From Burkholderia latens (GTDB lineage: Bacteria; Pseudomonadota; Gammaproteobacteria; Burkholderiales; Burkholderiaceae), in contig NZ_CABVPL010000035.1 in NCBI RefSeq assembly GCF_902499045.1, positions 1 through 64,000 of the forward strand: a DNA stretch of 64,000 bases, in the 5' to 3' direction. Position 1 is the first letter of the stretch, and each line of letters begins with the position of its first letter. Below the pieces are notes generated by a model. That model did no database searches, was not told the origin of the DNA, and worked only from the letters and a program-made list of their open reading frames with translations. Shown piece after piece: positions 16,421 to 25,000 of this stretch. The translations under genes were made by a program, and so were the position numbers.

Positions 16421-17103
16421 CGCGCACCTCGCACACGACGGGAGAACAGATGGCGGCCCATCGCGCCGAGCGCGGCGCGCAGCAGCAGCGCCATCGCCAG
16501 ATACGCGAGCGTGATCACGAAGTACGTCTCGAACGCGCGGAAGTTGCGCGACTGGATGTAGCCGGCCGCATAGGTCAGGTCGGCCACCGAGATCTGCGAC
16601 ACGACCGCCGACCCAAGCATCGTGATCACGATCTGGCTCGACAGCGCGGGAAACACCTTCGCGAGCGCCTGCGGCAGCACGACGTGGCGCAGCATCTGCG
16701 TGCGCGACATCGCGAGCGCCGACGCGGCCTCCAGATGCCCTTTCGGCACGGCGACCACGCCCGCGCGCACGATCTCGACCGAGTACGCGCCAAGATTGAG
16801 CGTCATCGCAAGGATCGCGGCCGTGTATTCGCCGATGTGCACGCCGAGCGCCGGCAAGCCGAAGAAGATGAAGAACAGCTGGACGACGAACGGCGTGTTG
16901 CGGATCGCCTCGACGTATGCGCCGATCAGCGGCCGCAAGCGCACCGCAGCGCGTGCGTCGGCACTGTATGCGGCCGCACCGAGCACGCCGAGCGCCACGC
17001 CGAGCACGGTCGCGACCGCGGTCAGCGCGAGCGTGATCGCCGCGCCGCTCGCGAACACGCCGGCGTAATCGGCGAGTTCGCCGAATTGAAGCTGGTAGCT
17101 CAT
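16417..17103 (-). CDS. Amino-acid ABC transporter permease (228 aa)
   Basis: Second HisMQ-type permease of the importer: EAIRNTPFVVQLFFIFFGLP near residue 80 and the EAA loop EAASALAMSRTQMLRHVVLP near 150. The start MSYQLQFG at 17103 was chosen because the longer frame adds a non-conserved Arg-rich tail. It probably forms a heterodimer with the next permease. It lies 89 bases downstream of the binding-protein gene. Confidence 0.92.
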   Translation of the reverse strand: MSYQLQFGELADYAGVFASGAAITLALTAVATVLGVALGVLGAAAYSADARAAVRLRPLIGAYVEAIRNTPFVVQLFFIFFGLPALGVHIGEYTAAILAMTLNLGAYSVEIVRAGVVAVPKGHLEAASALAMSRTQMLRHVVLPQALAKVFPALSSQIVITMLGSAVVSQISVADLTYAAGYIQSRNFRAFETYFVITLAYLAMALLLRAALGAMGRHLFSRRVRGAR

Positions 17104-17192
17104 GGGAAGCGGGTAAATTCGGGTTCGGACAACGACACGCGCCGCGCCGGGCATCCCGGCCGCGGCGACGTGTCAGGCTGCATTGCGATGCG

Positions 17193-17999
17193 TCACAGCC
17201 CGGCCGGCAACGGCTGGCCGAGCCACTTGCGCGACATCTCGCCGAGCGTGCCGTCCTGCTTCGCATGCGCGATCGCATCGTCGATCTTCGCGAGCAGGCG
17301 CGGTTCGTTCTTGTTGACGCCGACGAAGCACGGCGAATTCTTGATCACGAACTTGACCTCGGGGCGGCGCGGCGGATTCTTCGCGAGAATCGCCGCCGCG
17401 ACGATGTTGCCGGCCGCGATCAGCTGAACTTGCCCCGACAGGAACGCCTGGATCGTCGCGTTGTTGTCCTCGAAGCGCTTGATCGTCGCGTTCGGCGCGA
17501 GTTGCGACAGCGCGATCTCCTCCAGCGCGCCGCGCGTCGCGCCGACCGTCTTGCCGGTCAGGTCGGCGGGCGCGCTCACCTTCACGTCGGCCGGCCCGAA
17601 CACGCCCTGGAAATACGGCGCGTACGCGCTCGAGAAGTCGATGACCTTCTCGCGCTCCGGCGTCTTGCCGAGCGACGAAATCACCATGTCGACCTTGTTG
17701 GTCGTCAGGTACGGAATCCGGTTCGCACTGTTCACGGGCACCAGCTTCAGCTTGACGCCGAGCGCCTTGGCGAGCACGCCGGCCATGTCGATGTCGTAGC
17801 CCTGCGGCTGCATGTCCGTGCCGACCGAGCCGAAAGGCGGATAGTCCTCGGGCACAGCGACGCGCAGCGTGCCGCTTTTCGCGATGGTGTCGAGCGCATC
17901 GGCATGGGCCGGCGCGGCGGCGAACAGCGCCATCACGGGTGCGGCGAGCAACGCAGCCAGCCAGGTGCGTCGGGGGAACGGTCGGGTCGTCGGGCTCAC
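17193..17999 (-). CDS. Amino-acid ABC transporter periplasmic binding protein (268 aa)
   Basis: SBP_bac_3 family solute receptor. A twin-Arg-like basic start (PRRTWLAALLAAPVMALFA) and AHA-DALDTI cleavage region form the signal peptide; the mature protein opens with SGTLRVAVPEDYPPFGS and contains GYDIDMAGVLAKALG, VDMVISSLGKTPEREKVIDF and TVGATRGALEE, all typical. The start is the GTG at 17999, because AAGGAAG lies at ideal distance; upstream in-frame starts give a long Arg-rich extension with no support. The substrate is a polar or cyclic amino acid, not identifiable further. First gene of the four-gene operon. Confidence 0.9.
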   Translation of the reverse strand: MSPTTRPFPRRTWLAALLAAPVMALFAAAPAHADALDTIAKSGTLRVAVPEDYPPFGSVGTDMQPQGYDIDMAGVLAKALGVKLKLVPVNSANRIPYLTTNKVDMVISSLGKTPEREKVIDFSSAYAPYFQGVFGPADVKVSAPADLTGKTVGATRGALEEIALSQLAPNATIKRFEDNNATIQAFLSGQVQLIAAGNIVAAAILAKNPPRRPEVKFVIKNSPCFVGVNKNEPRLLAKIDDAIAHAKQDGTLGEMSRKWLGQPLPAGL

Positions 18000-18461
18000 G
18001 GTGAATCTTCCTTGTCTGGTATGTCGTCGTCGGGCAGCGCGCAACGATTGCGCGGCCGATACCATTCCAGCAAGAACCGGGCCATTGCCTTGAAACGCTT
18101 GCCGCGCGGGCGTGAGGCGGAAATTCCGAAGCGCCGAATTCCTCATTTTGGTGCATGCGCCGGCACTGGCCGCAGCGGCTGCCCTCGGAGCGCGCGCCGA
18201 CGCACCAGATTAACTGGCTGGTTCATCCGTCTCCGGAGGGGCCATGCACGGATTCGAACAGGCTCAGTCCAAATTTGCATTCCGTTTGTGACGGGAATTA
18301 CGGCTGCATACGTTCGCGGCGTACCGTGCCTTTCGCCGCACCGGCGATTCGCAATCAGGATCGGCGTGCTCGATTCCGCGCCCTGGTCCTCCGGTACCGG
18401 TGGTCCCGATCGATCCGCGATCGGGATGAATTCAATCCCATCCGTGCGCGAGGATACCGTC
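18000..18461. other. Divergent intergenic region, ABC operon / AnsP
   Basis: 462 bases without a supported gene. It carries the promoters of the amino-acid ABC operon (minus) and of the permease (plus) and the 9-bp inverted repeat at 18404-18426. A short tRNA-like string near 18230-18260 does not fold as a tRNA. Confidence 0.6.
18404..18426. promoter_or_regulatory. 9-bp inverted repeat just upstream of the permease
   Basis: TCCCGATCG (18404-18412) and CGATCGGGA (18418-18426), perfect complements with a 5-base spacer, ending 35 bases before the ATG. It lies where a repressor or a leader hairpin would act. Confidence 0.5.
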
Positions 18462-19952
18462 ATGGCATCGATTCCCGACCCGTCGACAACCGGCGGCACC
18501 GACAAACGCAGCTGGCTCGAGTCGCACGAAGCCGGTTATCACAAGACCCTCGGCAATCGGCAGGTGCAGATGATCGCGATCGGCGGGGCCATCGGCACCG
18601 GGCTGTTTCTCGGCGCCGGCGCCCGGCTGCAGGCGGCCGGCCCGTCGCTCGCGATCGTCTATCTGGTGTGCGGCGCGTTTTCTTTCCTGATCCTGCGCGC
18701 GCTCGGCGAACTCGTGATGCATCGCCCCAGCAGCGGCAGCTTCGTGTCGTACGCACGCGAATTCCTCGGCGAGAAGGCGTCGTTCGTCGCAGGCTGGATG
18801 TACTTCCTGAACTGGGCGATGACCGGTATCGTCGACATCACCGCCGTCGCGCTCTACATGCATTACTGGGCGCCGTTCGCGGCCGTGCCGCAGTGGATCT
18901 TCGCGCTCGTCGCGCTCTGCATCGTCGCGACGATGAACCTGATCGGCGTGAAGTGGTTCGCCGAGATGGAGTTCTGGTTCGCGCTGATCAAGGTCGCCGC
19001 GATCGTGCTGTTTCTCGTGATCGGTTCGGCGATTCTCGGCACGGGCATGCCCGTCGCCGGCCATGACACGGGGATGCATCTGATCACCGACAACGGCGGG
19101 TTCTTTCCGCACGGGCTGATGCCGGCGCTGGTGCTGGTGCAGGGCGTGGTGTTCGCGTTCGCGGGCGTCGAACTGGTGGGCACGGCCGCCGGCGAGTGCA
19201 AGGATGCGCGCAAGGTACTGCCGCGCGCGATCAACAACGTGATCTGGCGCATCGCGATCTTCTACGTCGCGTCGGTGGTTCTGCTGGTGTGCCTGCTGCC
19301 GTGGAGCGCGTACAACGCGGGCCAGAGCCCGTTCGTCACGTTCTTCGGCGCGCTCGGCGTGCCGGGCATCGGCTCGGTGATGAACCTGGTGGTGCTGACG
19401 GCCGCGCTGTCGAGCCTCAACTCCGGCCTGTATTCGACGGGACGCGTGCTTCGCTCGCTGTCGATGGGCGGCTCGGCGCCCGCGTTCCTCGCGCGGATGA
19501 GCGCGCAATCCGTCCCGTACGCGGGCATTCTGGTGACGGTCGCGATCTATGTGGTCGGCGTGCTGCTCAACTATCTCGTGCCGTCGAGCGTGTTCGAGAT
19601 CGTGCTCAACATCGCGTCGCTCGGCATCGTCAGCACATGGGGCTTCATCGTCGTGTGCCAGATGAAGTTCCGCGCCGCGGTCAGGCGCGGCGACGTGGCG
19701 GACGTGTCGTTCAGGATGCCGGGCGCGCCCGTGACGTCGTGGCTCACGCTGCTGTTCCTGCTCGGTGTGCTGGTGTTGATGGCATTCGACTACCCGAACG
19801 GGACGTGGACGATTGCATCGATCCCGCTGGTCGCGCTGATGCTCGTGGGCGGCTGGACGTGGCTGAGCCGTCGCGCGCGCCGCGCGTTGCTCAAGCCGAC
19901 GATTCCGTCGATCGCCCTCACGCAGAACGTGCTCGAGAACGGAGAAGGCTGA
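18462..19952 (+). CDS. ansP: AnsP-type amino-acid permease (496 aa)
   Basis: Twelve-helix amino-acid:proton symporter of the APC superfamily (AAT family), closest in memory to L-asparagine permease AnsP. Diagnostic stretches are GYHKTLGNRQVQMIAIGGAI followed by GTGLFLGAG (first broken helix), RPSSGSFVSYAREFLGEKAS, GWMYFLNWAMTGIVDITAVA and VGTAAGECKDARKVLPRAIN. The start MASIPDP at 18462 was chosen over a much longer upstream frame that runs antisense through the binding-protein gene. It is divergent from the amino-acid ABC operon, so the two uptake systems may share control. Asparagine specificity is an inference from overall similarity. Confidence 0.85.
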   Translation: MASIPDPSTTGGTDKRSWLESHEAGYHKTLGNRQVQMIAIGGAIGTGLFLGAGARLQAAGPSLAIVYLVCGAFSFLILRALGELVMHRPSSGSFVSYAREFLGEKASFVAGWMYFLNWAMTGIVDITAVALYMHYWAPFAAVPQWIFALVALCIVATMNLIGVKWFAEMEFWFALIKVAAIVLFLVIGSAILGTGMPVAGHDTGMHLITDNGGFFPHGLMPALVLVQGVVFAFAGVELVGTAAGECKDARKVLPRAINNVIWRIAIFYVASVVLLVCLLPWSAYNAGQSPFVTFFGALGVPGIGSVMNLVVLTAALSSLNSGLYSTGRVLRSLSMGGSAPAFLARMSAQSVPYAGILVTVAIYVVGVLLNYLVPSSVFEIVLNIASLGIVSTWGFIVVCQMKFRAAVRRGDVADVSFRMPGAPVTSWLTLLFLLGVLVLMAFDYPNGTWTIASIPLVALMLVGGWTWLSRRARRALLKPTIPSIALTQNVLENGEG

Positions 19953-19958
19953 GTCGCG

Positions 19959-19974
19959 GCGGCATGCATGCCGC
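19959..19974. terminator. Perfect palindrome after the permease gene
   Basis: GCGGCATGCATGCCGC, six bases after the permease stop codon. It could form a short hairpin or cruciform; weak as a terminator because the loop would be tiny and no T tract follows. Confidence 0.3.
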
Positions 19975-20019
19975 TGGACGATCCGCCGCCGGGCCACGGA
20001 CGGCGGTCGCCCACAGCGT

Positions 20020-20325
20020 TCAGTGATGCTCGTACAACTGTTGCGTGTCGAGCGACGCGAGCGATTGGGCGTCGGCGCTCGTTGCGGCGACGCTCGGTGC
20101 GGCGGCCGATTGCGATTGCTGCGCGGCGACCTTCGCTTCCGCGGCCTGGATGTCGTCGGGATAGTACGGGTCGCTGCCGACGGGACGATAGCCGGCCTTC
20201 TCGACGCGGACGAGATCGGCGCGCACGTCGGCTCGCGTGAGCTCATGGCCGGTGGTTTGCGCGAATGCGACGAGCGGTGCGCTCAGCGCACAGGTAAGCA
20301 ATGCTGCACGAATCAGGTTGTTCAT
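20020..20325 (-). CDS. DUF4148 secreted protein, copy 2 (101 aa)
   Basis: Periplasmic DUF4148 protein, function unknown. The signal peptide (MNNLIRAALLTCALSAPLVA...FAQ) and TTGHELTRADVRADL are almost the same as copy 1 at 14532-14810. The remainder (VEKAGYRPVGSDPYYPDDIQ, AAEAKVAAQQ) is the classic DUF4148 form, whereas copy 1 has diverged there. The ATG at 20325 follows GAGGTGA. It is convergent with the permease gene, and its upstream region contains the shared dyad at 20450-20467. Confidence 0.88.
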   Translation of the reverse strand: MNNLIRAALLTCALSAPLVAFAQTTGHELTRADVRADLVRVEKAGYRPVGSDPYYPDDIQAAEAKVAAQQSQSAAAPSVAATSADAQSLASLDTQQLYEHH

Positions 20326-20467
20326 GATGTTCACCTCACAAGATGGCATGTTTGCGTCCGCAGATCAGGCCGGACATCCGCTCCGCATCGATGCGATGAG
20401 GAGTTGTGTCCATTCTGCGATTCATGCGCTTTCCTGAAGGTGAGGCTTCGATTACGGTTTTGTCATC
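20224..20467 (-). repeat. 244-bp direct repeat, copy B
   Basis: Partner of 14709-14952 in the same orientation, 5.5 kb away. The pair encloses the amino-acid ABC operon and permease. It contains the 5' end and promoter region of DUF4148 copy 2. Confidence 0.85.
20450..20467. promoter_or_regulatory. Dyad operator GATTAC-N6-GTCATC, DUF4148 copy 2
   Basis: GATTACGGTTTTGTCATC, identical to 14935-14952 and centred 133 bases upstream of the start codon in both cases. Confidence 0.6.
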
Positions 20468-20569
20468 CGGCCGCCGGCGTGTGCGGTGTGCGGGCCGATC
20501 CGGCCCGCCGCACGCCGCGCACACCGCGCACGCCGGCAACGCGGCCCGTATGCCGGTTTGTCGTCGCGT

Positions 20570-21037
20570 TCATGCAGACGCGTCGAGCGGCCGCACTTCC
20601 GGAATCATCGCGGCCTGACCGCGCACGATGCCGTCCGCGTCCGCGAGCTGCCACACGGTCGCGCGCTCGATCCAGAACCGCTTGCCGGACTTCGTCACGC
20701 GCACGCCGCGGTATTCGGACACGAAGCCATCCCGCATCACCTTGTCGAGAAACACCTGGCGCTCGTGTCGCTCCATCGGCTCCGCCGACAGACGCGACGG
20801 CAACGCCGTCAGTTCGTCCCAGTCGTATTCGAAGATCGCCTGTGCGCGCTTGTTGCCGTACACGAACACCGGGTCGGCCGACGTGTCGTGCGCAAGGATG
20901 CCGAACGGCGCCGTCTCGTACAGCCACGCGGCGCCGTCGGCTGCGCTCATGCCGTCGGGAACGAGCGGGCGGTTCACGAGCCGGCGGTACGAATCGGCAA
21001 GAAGGAGGAAGAAGTTTGCATCGGTGCGCAACGACAT
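20570..21037 (-). CDS. MEKHLA-domain (PAS-like) protein (155 aa)
   Basis: Single-domain cytoplasmic protein of the MEKHLA family, a PAS relative thought to bind a small ligand. The order ANFFLLLADSYRRLVNRPLV, AAWLYETAPFGILAHDTSADPVFVYGN, ALPSRLSAEPMERHERQVFL, GFVSEYRGVRVTKSGKRFWI is characteristic. There is no output domain, so it probably acts by protein contact or by binding a metabolite. The ATG at 21037 follows AGGAGCC. A TATAAT on the minus strand (21095-21100) may be its -10 element. It is divergent from the FixJ-like regulator at 21309. Confidence 0.85.
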   Translation of the reverse strand: MSLRTDANFFLLLADSYRRLVNRPLVPDGMSAADGAAWLYETAPFGILAHDTSADPVFVYGNKRAQAIFEYDWDELTALPSRLSAEPMERHERQVFLDKVMRDGFVSEYRGVRVTKSGKRFWIERATVWQLADADGIVRGQAAMIPEVRPLDASA

Positions 21038-21094
21038 CGGTCTGGCTCCTGAAATCGGTGAGATACGCCGGTGAGCGAAGGTTCACGGTCCGCC

Positions 21095-21100
21095 ATTATA
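21095..21100 (-). promoter_or_regulatory. Possible -10 element of the MEKHLA gene
   Basis: Consensus TATAAT on the minus strand, 58 bases before the start codon. No good -35 box is seen at 16-18 bases, so this is weak. A 10-bp direct repeat GAACGAAGCC x2 lies immediately upstream (21102-21121). Confidence 0.35.
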
Positions 21101-21308
21101 TGAACGAAGCCGAACGAAGCCGCGCACCGCCGCGTCGTCGCAGCATGCGCCGAAGGCGTGCGGACGCCCGCGCCGGCCGAGCTTTTTGACGCGATCGTTG
21201 CGCTACCGTTTTGGACATAAAATGCAGGCTCGCCGCACCGGCATGTCACGCGGCAACAGGCTTCGGGCGGTACGCTTCCATTCGGAATTTTCACAGGCGG
21301 AGGACGAT

Positions 21309-21965
21309 ATGACCGGTATGACCAACGACACGGCCGATCCCGTCGTCTTCGTGATCGACGACGACAGCGCGATGCGCGAAGCGGTCGAAACGTTGCTCGA
21401 CTCGGTCGGACTGCGCGTCCGGTCGTTCGATGCCGCACCGCCGTTCCAGGCGCTCGACGTGCCGGACGCACCGGCCTGTGTCGTCCTCGACGTCCGGCTC
21501 AAGGGGCAAAGCGGGCTTGCGGTGCAGGCGGACATCGCGCGGGAGCTGCGCATCCCGGTCATCCTGATGACCGCGCACGGCGACATCCCGATGTCGGTTC
21601 AGGCGATGAAGGCCGGCGCGGTGGACTTCCTGCCGAAACCATTCCGCGGCCAGGACATGATCGACGCGGTCACGCGTGCGCTCGAGAGCGACCGCAAGCG
21701 ACGTGCGCTCGATCGTTCGGCCGCGCTATTGCGTGCGTGCTACGCATCGTTGACGCCGCGCGAGCGGACGATCATGGCGATGGTCGCGAACGGGCTATTG
21801 AACAAGCAGATCGCCACGGAACTGAAGCTGAGCGAAATCACCGTGAAACTGCACCGCGGGCAGGCGATGAAGAAGATGAAATCGCAGTCGCTCGCCGATT
21901 TCGTGCTGAAGGCCGATGCGCTGGGGCTCGTCGATCGCGAGAGCCGGTTGGCCGAGCATGCGTGA
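21309..21965 (+). CDS. FixJ/NarL-type response regulator (218 aa)
   Basis: Two-component response regulator: receiver domain (residues 10-130) with acidic pocket IDDD at 16-19, phosphoacceptor Asp61 (VVLDVRLKG), Thr of LMTAHGD and Lys of PKPFRG; then a LuxR-type helix-turn-helix (about 150-205: LTPRERTIMAMVANGLLNKQ, ATELKLSEITVKLHRGQAMK). The ATG at 21309 is preceded by GGCGGAGG. It is followed after 69 bases by the giant hybrid kinase, almost certainly its partner. It is a close paralogue of the regulator at 30338-31012, sharing the unusual C-terminal MKKMxxxSLADFV motif. Confidence 0.92.
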   Translation: MTGMTNDTADPVVFVIDDDSAMREAVETLLDSVGLRVRSFDAAPPFQALDVPDAPACVVLDVRLKGQSGLAVQADIARELRIPVILMTAHGDIPMSVQAMKAGAVDFLPKPFRGQDMIDAVTRALESDRKRRALDRSAALLRACYASLTPRERTIMAMVANGLLNKQIATELKLSEITVKLHRGQAMKKMKSQSLADFVLKADALGLVDRESRLAEHA

Positions 21966-22034
21966 CGGGCATCGGCAAGCGGGCGCGGCCGGCCGCGGCG
22001 ATACGGCACGAACCGGCGCAACGCAGTGTCCGCC

Positions 22035-25000
22035 ATGAGTGAATCGCCGAATCCGGGCGCCGTCGCCGCGCCCGGGCAGCGGGCCGCCGATGGCGCGCGC
22101 ACGCGGCAGCTGCCGCCGGCATCCGCGCCGGCGCAGCTTGCCGCCGACCTCCGTCTTTCCGTGGTCTGCGAAGACGAAGACGTCGTTCATGCGCGCGCTT
22201 CGCTGACGGACGCACAGGGCAACCGCATTCCCGTGCTGGTCGCGCAGCCGAAAGGCGGCGCGTCGAATCCGGCCGCGTTCGAGCGGCTGCTGAACGAATA
22301 CCGGATGCGCGACCGGCTGGATGGATCCTGGGCAATGCGGCCGCTGGATCTGCAACGACGCGGCGACAGCATCGCGCTCGTTCTGGAAGACCCGGGCGGC
22401 GTTCCGCTCGAACATCTGCTGACCGAAAGGCTCGCGACCGCGCGGTTCCTGACGCTGGCCGTCCAGATCGCGGCCGCCGTCCACCGGATGCATGCCGGCG
22501 ATATCGTTCACCGGGACCTGAAACCGGGGCATCTGTACGTCGACGACGTCGACGGCGTCGTCAGGATCACGGGCTTCGGCATCGCGTCCGACGCGCCCGA
22601 GCAGCACAAGCCGGCGAGTCCGCCGGATCTGATCGCGGGCACGATGGCGTACATGGCGCCGGAGCAGACGGGACGGCTCGATTGCCCGATCGACGCCCGC
22701 AGCGATCTGTACAGCATCGGCGTGGTGTTCTATCGGATGCTGACCGGGACGTTGCCGTTCCGGGCCGCGGACGCGTCGGAATGGATTCACAGCCACACGG
22801 CCCGACAGCCCGTTGCGCCGCATCTGCGCGCCGATCGCGTCGACCGTCAGCTGTCCGCGATCGTCATGAAACTGCTCGCGAAGGCGCCCGGCGACCGCTA
22901 TCAGAGCGCGGCCGGGCTCGAGCGCGACCTGCGCCGCTGCATCGCGGAGCTGAGCGCGCACGCGGCAATTCACGCGTTCGATCCGGGCGACGCGGATCCG
23001 CCGGGCCGGCTGTCCGGTCCGCGCAAACCATACGGCCGGGAACATGAACTCGCACGGCTGATGCGCGTGCTCGGGCGCGTCACGCACGGCGGGAACCTCG
23101 AATTCGCGCTGGTTTCCGGCCATGCCGGCGTCGGCAAGTCGTCGCTGGTGCGCGAGCTGCAAACGGCAATCGGCCCGTCGCACGGCACGTTCGCCGTCGG
23201 AAAGTGCGATCAGCACAATCGCGAGGCGCCGTATGCGGCCGTCGCGCTCGCGCTGAAAAGCATGGTGAGGTCGCTGTTCACGCAACCGGAGGACACGTTG
23301 CGCGCGTGGCGCGACGCGCTGCGCGATGCAGTCGGGCCGAACGGCAAGCTGATCACCGACTTCGTGCCCGATCTCACGTTGCTGCTGGGTGAGCAACCGA
23401 GTGTGCCGGAGCTGCCGCTGCAGCACGCCCATACGCGGTTTCAGCGGGTGCTGCACCGCTTCCTTCGGGTGTTCGCACGGCTGAAGCCTCCGCTCGTCGT
23501 GTGCATCGACGATCTCCAGTGGGCCGATGCGGCCACGCTGGAGCTGCTCGACAGCATCGGCGGCCAGCACGACATGCGCGGCATCCTGCTGATCGGCGCG
23601 TATCGCGACAACGAAGCCGGCGCTGCGGATTCGCTACGGCAGATGCGCGCGCGGATGAAGTCGGCCGGCGTGGCCGTCGAGGAAATACGGCTGACGCCAC
23701 TCACGGTCTCGCAGACGACCGCCGTCGTCGGCGATATCCTGCGGTCCGACTGCGAGTGCGTGGAGCCGCTCGCCCGCATCGTTCACGCGAAGACCGCCGG
23801 CAATCCGTTCTTCGTCGTTCAGTTCGTGCATGCGCTCGCCGAAGAGAACGTGCTTCGGCTCGATCGATCGGCGGGACGATGGTCATGGGACCTGCAGGCC
23901 GTCGGGAGCGCACGCTACACGGACAACGTCGCGGAGCTGATGTCGGTCCGGCTCGAACGCTTGCCGCGACCATGCAAGGACGCGCTTCGCGCGCTCGCAT
24001 GTCTCGGCAACAGCGCGACGGTGCGCAGCCTCGCGATCGTCCGGCACACGACCGAAGACGCGCTGCATGCGCAGCTTCGGCTCGCGACGCGGCAGCAGCT
24101 GGTCGAACGCGTCGGCGACACGTACCGGTTTGCGCACGACCGGATCCAGGAAGCGGCGTATGCGCTGATTCCCGATGCCGCACGAGCCGGCACGCACCTG
24201 GAGATCGGCCGGCGCCTGCTGCCGCATCTGCCCGCGTCCAGCGACGACGGGCTGCTGTTCGACATCGCGGGCCAGTTCGAGCGGGCCGGCAACGATGCCC
24301 TGTCGGCAGACGAGCGGCACGCGGCGGCCGCGCTCAATCTGCGCGCCGGCATTCGCGCGAAATCGTCGGCAGCGTACGGCGCCGCACTGCGTTATCTGCG
24401 AACCGGCGCCGGCCTGCTGGCGCTCGCCCCGGATACGCGCGCGCCCGGCATCCGCTTCGAGTTCGAGCTGGAGCTGGCCGAATGCGAGTTCCTCACCGGC
24501 GAACTCGCGGCGGCCGGGTGCCGCCTCGCGGCGCTTCGCGCCGACACGCTGACCGTCGTCGATCGCGGCCGGGTTGCCGTGCGGCGGATGGACGTCCATA
24601 CGGCGCTCGATCGAAGCGCAGAGGCGATCGCGGTCGCGCTGGATTTCCTGCGGCACGTGGGCATCGACGTGCCGGCCCGTCCGTCGGATCTCGACGTTCA
24701 CGATGAATACACGGCGCTGCGCCGACGCGCCGCCGCGCTGACCATCGACGACATCGCCGGATCGCAGCCGATGGCCGATCCCGTTGCGCTGATCACGCTG
24801 GAAGTGTTGACCCGCCTGCTGTCCGCGGCGTGCTTCACCGATTTCAACCTGAATTCGCTGATCACGTGCAAGGCGATCAACATCAGCCTCGCGAGCGGGA
24901 ACTGCGAAGCGTCGTGCGTCGCGTATGGCACGTTGAGCCGGATTGCGGGCCCGCGTTTCGGCGATTTCGAACTCGGCATCCGCTTCGGCGAGGCAGGCTA

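Noticed and set aside
18225-18270. tRNA-like string with GATTCGAAC and a CCGGAGGGGCC neighbour
   Set aside because: No T-stem pairing, no anticodon arm and no acceptor stem could be built on either strand.
20023-21189. A 388-codon plus-strand frame over DUF4148 copy 2 and MEKHLA genes
   Set aside because: Antisense to two supported genes and without recognisable domains.
21198-21223. TTGCGC ... TAAAAT as a promoter for the FixJ-like regulator
   Set aside because: Spacer is only 14 bases and the -35 is poor.
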